Positions 62,301 to 64,000 of a stretch of DNA of 64,000 nt are shown one piece after another. The translations under genes were made by a program, and so were the position numbers. Source of the DNA: Candidatus Poribacteria bacterium (lineage in GTDB: Bacteria > Poribacteria > WGA-4E > GCA-2687025); contig JABGQA010000081.1 in the NCBI GenBank assembly GCA_018644665.1, positions 174,160-238,159 of the forward strand. The letters are read 5' to 3'. The number at the start of each line of letters is the position of its first letter. The first letter of the stretch is position 1. The notes beneath the pieces were generated by a model. It saw only the letters and a list, made by a program, of their open reading frames with translations, was not told where the DNA came from and searched no databases.

Positions 62301-63555
62301 CCCCGGACCCGACCTGCCCAATGTAGAAGCTCGATGCGTTCGCCGTGGTTCCGGCGCTCGTGTCCGTCTCCGTGTCTTCAAGTACCCCGTCCACGTACAG
62401 GAGCAACGCGCTGCCGTCCTTTACAAACGCGACGTGGTGGAACGTGCCGTCGTCGACGGCAGTTGTGGAAACGGCCTCGGAGTACAACGAGCCGTCGTAC
62501 CGCGCCCCCCAGACGAGCCCCGATCGCGCGCCCGACTGGTTACCGTAACGGATCGCGTACGGATAGCCTCCGCTGCCACTCCACTTCTCGATGACGGAGT
62601 TCGTGTCCGCCCCCAAGTCCGATTGTGTCGACCAGGGCCGCACCCACGCCTCGACGGTGAAAGACTCCGCCGCCGCGAAATCCAGGACGGAACTGTCTCC
62701 AATGACCACGTAGTCGTCGGAGCCGTCGAGGTGGGCGGCGGAATTCGCGGGGAAGGGGAGCGGCGGGTCCGTGACCCCAGACGCCCACAGGACCGCGTCG
62801 ATATAGACCTGCTGCAGGGTGGCATCCTGGAGCGGGTTGGCGAACGTGTAGTTGCCCGTGTGGTGCATGCCGACCACTCGACCGTCGCCGAATTCTCGCA
62901 CAACGACCGCAGCGTTGCCGGATTGGTCCTCCAGGATCACCGTGGCGGCGTCTGTCGCGAACATGCGCGCGGGGCCCACGTTATGCGCAGAGCTGAACGT
63001 CGCGGGATCCGGGAGATTCGCCAGTATCGGGTGAGCTTCCTGTCCGGTCGCAGCCGACAGCGTGATCTCCTCGAAGTCGGCTCCGCTGACGCGCGAGATC
63101 AGCGTGAGGTCGGTCATGCTCTGTAGATGACCGCTGATGTCGAGTTCGAACCCGTTCCACTCGCTGTGGATGAACCCGCCGCCGTTGGCGACGAAATCCA
63201 CGAGCGCCTGCTGCCCCGCGGTGGGCATGTCCTGTGAGAACGTGGAGCCGTTCAGGTGGATAACCGCGCTGAATCCATTGGGACTGGGATTCGTCCCGTC
63301 GTAGACCGTCTCCGGGACTTCGCTGAGGCCGACGGCGATCCCCGCGGCCTCCAACGCGGCGACGAGGGACTGCGTGCGGCTGTCGTTAACGTCGTAGATG
63401 ACGAGGGCGGAGGCGCCGGAAGTCTGCGCCTCCGCCACGCACGACGCAGACAGGAGAAACACGAGCGCGAGCGCCATACGGCCTGAGAGGGGCACAGGAG
63501 GCCCCGCCGGGCGTGCAGGGTCGTGACTTTGCCGTCCCAACAGGAACGCGCGCAT
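50338..63555 (-). CDS. Giant multidomain surface adhesin (4405 residues)
   Basis: The signal peptide follows ATG 63555 (a second ATG at 63477 is nearer the hydrophobic core). Domains in order, positions approximate: ThuA/glutamine-amidotransferase-like 45-265; LamG 270-470; a cadherin-like repeat; LamG 590-790; further cadherin-like and jelly-roll parts to about 1550; seven repeats of about 110 residues with GGGDDE(A/S)xQT 1560-2330; six or seven tandem-95 repeats with an (F/L)LWDG motif 2335-3035; seven Calx-beta domains 3050-3850; a Thr/Trp-rich region; and a C-terminal sorting module 4315-4405 (YPNPFNPETWIPFEL to RRMVILK). Asp-rich DxDGD motifs imply Ca binding. It probably mediates attachment outside the cell, exported by a type IX-like route. 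Confidence 0.9.
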   Translation of the reverse strand: MRAFLLGRQSHDPARPAGPPVPLSGRMALALVFLLSASCVAEAQTSGASALVIYDVNDSRTQSLVAALEAAGIAVGLSEVPETVYDGTNPSPNGFSAVIHLNGSTFSQDMPTAGQQALVDFVANGGGFIHSEWNGFELDISGHLQSMTDLTLISRVSGADFEEITLSAATGQEAHPILANLPDPATFSSAHNVGPARMFATDAATVILEDQSGNAAVVVREFGDGRVVGMHHTGNYTFANPLQDATLQQVYIDAVLWASGVTDPPLPFPANSAAHLDGSDDYVVIGDSSVLDFAAAESFTVEAWVRPWSTQSDLGADTNSVIEKWSGSGGYPYAIRYGNQSGARSGLVWGARYDGSLYSEAVSTTAVDDGTFHHVAFVKDGSALLLYVDGVLEDTETDTSAGTTANASSFYIGQVGSGAGLLRGSVDDVRVWSVARTQEEIQNALYKTLLGSEESLAGHWAFNDFTASDLTANMNDGTAENGAGLSASAPVFSSNSAPSPTSGISAQVTEGDTAQITLSGSDSDGDFLSFALESGTTNLGVTLTLTDTDPTDSQATVTYTPLGVKGVDGFDYTVTDGLLTSAATDVDIEVFLASNSAASLDGVDDYVLIPDDSTLDISPADDFSLSLWVKTADASNSPRIASKRESGGDTTGYEVYLDSGDGSARLLFDLGGGGSVLGVVGSTPIADDAWHHVALALSGATANLYVDGVLDGSTTDAGLAGGFESTADLLLGASLTVAGAELAGQVDEVRVWSAARTVVQILAVMDYTLTGVESDLVGYWTFDTGTVPDLTSNANDGSLVNGAIITASSKAFITNTFAPVASDSSATTAEDTPVVITLDATDADGNPLVFTSDSILTQATNGRVVVDTDDASADYGRATYSPFLHFSGADSFTWYVTDGINTSNTATVTITVSDADDAPTTGGFATLYSDGFAADGSSTTVDPDISRSWLTSPVAVAPGGEEFLGSDATYGFGNESATLTLSSLPPHTEVFLQFDLYVIQAWEGHGAGGGPDLWTLQVDGATALSATFSNTNDAPQSYPTNYDGGSPTDNGSGRGALAHNALGYLGHVDASLYPTGSPWEDVTYRVSLALSHTATSMTLDFSASGLEAAYDESWGLDNISVAVNSDATDEDIPLSVTLAGTDADDDAVEYAVLGSPSNGAVSGTGAERTYTPAQDFNGEDTFSYTVGDGVSTSAASTVTVTVGAVNDAPTADTQFFTSLDATPITVTMSGDDTEDDALTFALTDGGTVANLSTANGGLVEPGITQWAGSVVDFSSERSGTSWSASQALGIPTTFAYGDISTSWAPSAQNDGEHWLELGFTTPVYSTGAVIRETYGAGFVTQIDVSGPATALTTVWSDTDTTVAGAPTNFRVTWTQTAFLVDAMRIYVDTDRDASAWEEIDAALLIGSSDPSGPGNTISYVPAADFSGIDSFEYIANDGQTDGPAATVRISVASPNTPPEATPISGETNEDDTLALTLTGSDPGEATPVMFFLWDGASPVTTFTTELGATVTLADVDETDDQAIATYVPPSESSGSDSFVFYVTDGELQSGFETVSVTVNAVNDTPFFDTLGDVTVDEDAGISTIAITNVGVGGGDDEDGQTVTFSATSFNTTVIPHPTVTGSGASRTLTYTPVADAAGSARLIVAGIDDGGTQNPNAPSAPQTFIITVTPRNDAPEFDAISDVVLDEDADAATITITGVGPGGGDDEASQTLTFTAVSSDTSVVPNPTVTGSADTRTLAYQPTADANGVVTITVTATDDGASGVADFNTTTRTFDITVNAVNDPPTIDSVDGVPLSEDAGSTDLTLTGVGVGGGADEAGQALTIVASSSNPTVVPDPVVTGDGDTRTMTFTSLTDAVGGAQIVLTATDDDPSDPKSITQSFIVLLVAVNDAPEFDDVADTTVEEDVGASVVVVTGVDPGGGLDEAAQEVLFSAVSSDTTVIPHPSIVVDGDTATMTYAPAQDAVGTATITLTATDSASAPPNFSTLIKTFDIVVTPLNDAPTFDTPVDLTIVEDTPTELTLANVDPGGGDDEASQTVTVTATTESPDVVADAVVSGSGATRTLTFTPVADAVGAATITVTASDDGPTGASDVWTAADTFTFTVDAVNDPPTLAAIADQTEQEDAGAVTIDLGAIGPGGGEDESAQTVSVTATSADTGLIPDPEVTATQEGYSLTFTPGADANGVTQVTVTATDDGLADDPDVNVTQQTFSVSISSVDDAPSFGHIADVTASEGSDPVSILITGISTGPDDEADQDIVSVAAVSDDETIIQDPRLSGDGDDTRTLTFQPEVDANGSVTITVTVVDGGQGDDPHANTYAQDFTVTLIAVNDTATADAAASTTPEDTPVDVTLRGSDVDGEDTLTFLLWDGQQGVTTDVPSFYGGSVSLVDAVPGDDLATATYTPPTDFTGDDTFAFVVNDGTLDSATATVTVTVSAVNDAPTASAGAAVTSEDTSVDVVLSGVDVDGDSLTGLLWDGTQTTAGPLTTAAGGSVSADSSIAHYTPAADFHGDDTFEFVVDDGELQSDPVTVTLTVTPVNDAPTAADTIGATTEDAAVTITLAGSDVDGDAVTVLLWDGVASVSTDITSAQAGAVSIGATSGDAATATYTPASDFNGADSFEFVVSDGQTESVPVTVTLTVSSVNDAPVAAANAAETDEDVAVAVALAGTDVDGDVLTVFLWDGAAQSTSVASAVGGAVSISDATATYSPPADYHGDDTFEFIVTDGLLESDPVIASLTVSPANDAPEAADASGETPEDTDLLLTLAGSDVDGDAVTVLLWDGAGGVLTAIPTAEGGSVSVGETTTGVAMATYTPAPDFHGVDSFEFVASDGQADSALATVTVTVDPVNDVPVPSPAAAETAEDTPVTLTLTGDDVDGDALVVLLWDGAAQTASMASAAGGLVSISATSADIATATYTPPADFNGSDSFDFVVDDGTVDSPSISVSVTVTAVDDPPVADAVSEALAVWENGSLDIDLSGSDVDSAALSFSLGDASVPFPTLEMATTNGGAVTLSDADPSDALATATYVPPADYDSVDTFSFRVSDGATESPSQDISVTVTTLPRVSIEDSSETEGSSGSPTISFTVSLSKVHDAPVTVEYATADGEALDTVDYDGLSAATASIAVGELTTAILVPIAPDVVHEADETFSIFLTGATDAVIAASTATGTIADDDDITLVIADVTVDEGATAADVVVSTSGPTEQTVTLDFVTQDGTAVADEDYAPTTLTAAVVDAASGSLSIPVPITDDATNEAIEEFTGAISNATGRGVTIAGPTAIVTIVDDDALALTIEDTSIGEPDADSVTAFAAVALTGASAQAITVAYTTVAQTAAEGVDYTPAAGSITIPAGEIEGAIPVDILGDAVNEADEAVVLSIDSITGDGVIVTDGDATLTILDNDDLTLSIADTVTSEELGAVASFAVDLSGVSEQTVTVRATTQAGSAAADVDYVTPVTGSVTFAPGVSATTFDVSVVDDTVHEADETFSVTLTDPTGRGITIAAASATATVQDTDALTLSVADATVTEGDAEDAALTFDVSLSGASEETIAVDFVVTGNETDGATEGSDFATPDPATVTFSPGATTAEATVTVAADTLNEADEGVTLTLSGTDVARVTIADGEAAGVILDNDDITLSIADAAVDEGAEASVTLTLPVTLSAASEQTITTSYTTTDGSASGGSDYTVITDGPLTFAPGVVSADALISVQGDTTYEADETITATLSGPTARGVTLADVTATATIRNDDAAPTMTVADVTATEGYDDTATFTLALTGDTEEDVTVSYATAPGTATAPDDYVEAEGMLTLTAGSTSAAVVVTLADDSTAEPEETFTLALADATNATLDVTAATAVITDDDHPPLTVTSPTSVSEGGAATFSAEIVLPVSSVTSATLFYGEGGSPLDLSAPFAQQSDTLWTATAPADSVTTRGLLWRVEVVDDGEQAFVAPDNAEASHVPVSGTALLSLATMAGPPNVWNAVAAPIQPDDVAMSSTFDGDVGGFLDEWFAWRWNALTQGWEVAESLADDTPVASDSFDVGKGWLVAVVGDGSAETRVVSGQSVDSASRYPLPISAGWNLLANPYGFPVAWSDASVSVAVGNSLGPPSELGTLVDNRLLYLDTATQSYVARQSDEESPYAVPPGQAWWFYSTAAGELLFDATAVDDTQATVAAPRDPVGGASAWRVLLSIESDAGSDQVEAAVSPAAPAPPVGMLRHVKPPRFPASAAPRIAFVDLSATGTPAELARSARSSDDEITWIVEVTNGSGAVLRWLPIGAPADYDLRLVDLVTGRALDLRAESRVRLEGSGYDSRRFALQAVRRARPDVTRLLANYPNPFNPETWIPFELDIAADVTIRIYDMRGALVRRLDLGRREPGYYTDPDAAAYWNGRNADGEPVVSGPYFYTLDAGEFRSTRRMVILK

Positions 63556-63666
63556 GATTGCTTGAATTCCCCTACCGCGCCCCTCGCGCGACGCGTGTCT
63601 CGCTACACTCTACAAGCAATGCGTAGCCGTCCGCCACCGCCGGCGGCAACCCTCCCGGCTGAAGCG

Positions 63667-63696
63667 ACAGGAGCCCCGCCACGGCGGGGCTCCTGT
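63667..63696 (-). terminator. Intrinsic terminator hairpin
   Basis: A 14-bp perfect stem (ACAGGAGCCCCGCC and complement) encloses only two unpaired bases. It lies 33 bases past the stop of the partial gene at 63729 on the minus strand and separates it from the adhesin gene. The tail after the stem is poor in T, so strength is uncertain. Confidence 0.65.
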
Positions 63697-63728
63697 TGGT
63701 TTGTTCGATGTCGACGGAACGGGTCTGG

Positions 63729-64000
63729 CTACTTCAGGATGACCATGCGACGCATCGTCGAGCGGCCGCCGGCCTTCAAGGCGTAGACGTATGCCCCGCT
63801 GCCGACGCGCTCGCCCAGGTCGTTACGACCATCCCAGTATCCAGCGTCCGCGTGTTCGGTGTAGTAGCCCGCCTCGCGGTAGCCCAGTTCCAGCGTCCGC
63901 ACGACCGACCCGCGCATGTCGTAGATGTGGACCGTCACGTCCGACGCCGTCTCCAGCTCGAACGGAATCCACGTCTCCGGGTTGAACGGGTTGGGGTAGT
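63729..64000 (-). CDS. C-terminus of a second protein with the same sorting module, partial
   Basis: The frame enters from the right window edge and ends at 63729, giving 90 residues: YPNPFNPETWIPFEL, VTVHIYDMRGSVVRTLELG, AGYYTEHADAGYWDGRNDLG and RRMVILK. This is the FlgD-Ig-like C-terminal module seen at the end of the adhesin, with about two thirds identical residues by eye. The rest of the protein is outside the window. It is transcribed in the same direction as the adhesin, with a terminator between. Confidence 0.85.
   Translation of the reverse strand, partial: YPNPFNPETWIPFELETASDVTVHIYDMRGSVVRTLELGYREAGYYTEHADAGYWDGRNDLGERVGSGAYVYALKAGGRSTMRRMVILK

Noticed and set aside
51479..63126. 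Many long plus-strand open frames opposite the adhesin (for example 56708-57688 and 57734-58759)
   Set aside because: They are Ser/Thr/Val-rich mirror readings of the high-GC repeat gene, with no ribosome site or family-like motif.
1..64000. CRISPR arrays, insertion sequences, prophage or attachment sites
   Set aside because: No short regularly spaced repeats, transposase, integrase or phage structural genes were seen in any frame.

Overview
This is a high-GC bacterial chromosome segment with no rRNA, tRNA, CRISPR array, prophage or insertion sequence that I can see. Two proteins at the right end carry a C-terminal module beginning YPNPFNPETWIPFEL and ending RRMVILK. Together with many secreted LamG/Calx-beta/cadherin-type, pentapeptide, LRR and TolB-like proteins and ECF sigma factors with long C-terminal extensions, this points to Candidatus Poribacteria or a close FCB-group relative. 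That assignment is inference from protein style; no phylogenetic marker is present.

Layout. 1-6.1 kb (minus strand): a PAP2 phosphatase cut by the window edge; a PepSY lipoprotein; and a four-gene operon of sensor kinase, sigma-54-dependent response regulator, periplasmic coiled-coil protein and beta-barrel. A strong -24/-12 (sigma-54) promoter precedes the PepSY gene and a weaker one precedes the kinase, suggesting one envelope-sensing regulon. 6.2-12.7 kb: a membrane-anchored PL1-type lyase, two duplicated lipoproteins with matching promoters, and three small secreted concanavalin-like proteins sharing a C-terminal GKxAxxWGxxKxR motif. 13.2-16.6 kb: a class III nucleotide cyclase, a frameshifted methyltransferase, a transporter remnant, and a pentapeptide-repeat gene behind a near-consensus sigma-54 promoter. 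16.7-22.1 kb: an ECF sigma factor fused to HEAT-like repeats and a DUF2087-like domain, two paralogous Gly-rich membrane proteins, and an ArcS-like (archaeosine synthase) protein with a winged-helix N-terminus. 22.1-31.6 kb: a CBM9/DUF5916 outer-membrane protein, a coiled-coil lipoprotein, two duplicated LRR proteins, a Gfo/Idh/MocA plus MDR dehydrogenase operon, a second pentapeptide protein and a TolB-like propeller lipoprotein. 32.0-37.1 kb: a soluble 1701-residue hybrid histidine kinase with nine PAS domains and a GAF domain, flanked by a diverged direct repeat. 38.1-41.8 kb: MscS channel plus DUF3078 barrel, an acetyltransferase with a perfect terminator hairpin in its leader, and an HpnZ-like dehydrogenase. 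41.9-50.3 kb: a second ECF-sigma fusion interrupted by one in-frame TAG, secreted proteins, a small HMA-domain protein whose CxxC cysteines are both replaced by in-frame TGA codons, and a HAD/sugar-isomerase cluster. 50.3-64 kb: a 4405-residue surface adhesin and the end of a second protein with the same C-terminal sorting module.

The most unusual items are the candidate UxxU selenoprotein at 46493-46849 with a SECIS-like hairpin, the two different ECF-sigma fusions, the sigma-54 circuit at the left end, the ArcS-like protein, and the shared WG-K C-terminal motif. Local gene duplication recurs through the whole window.
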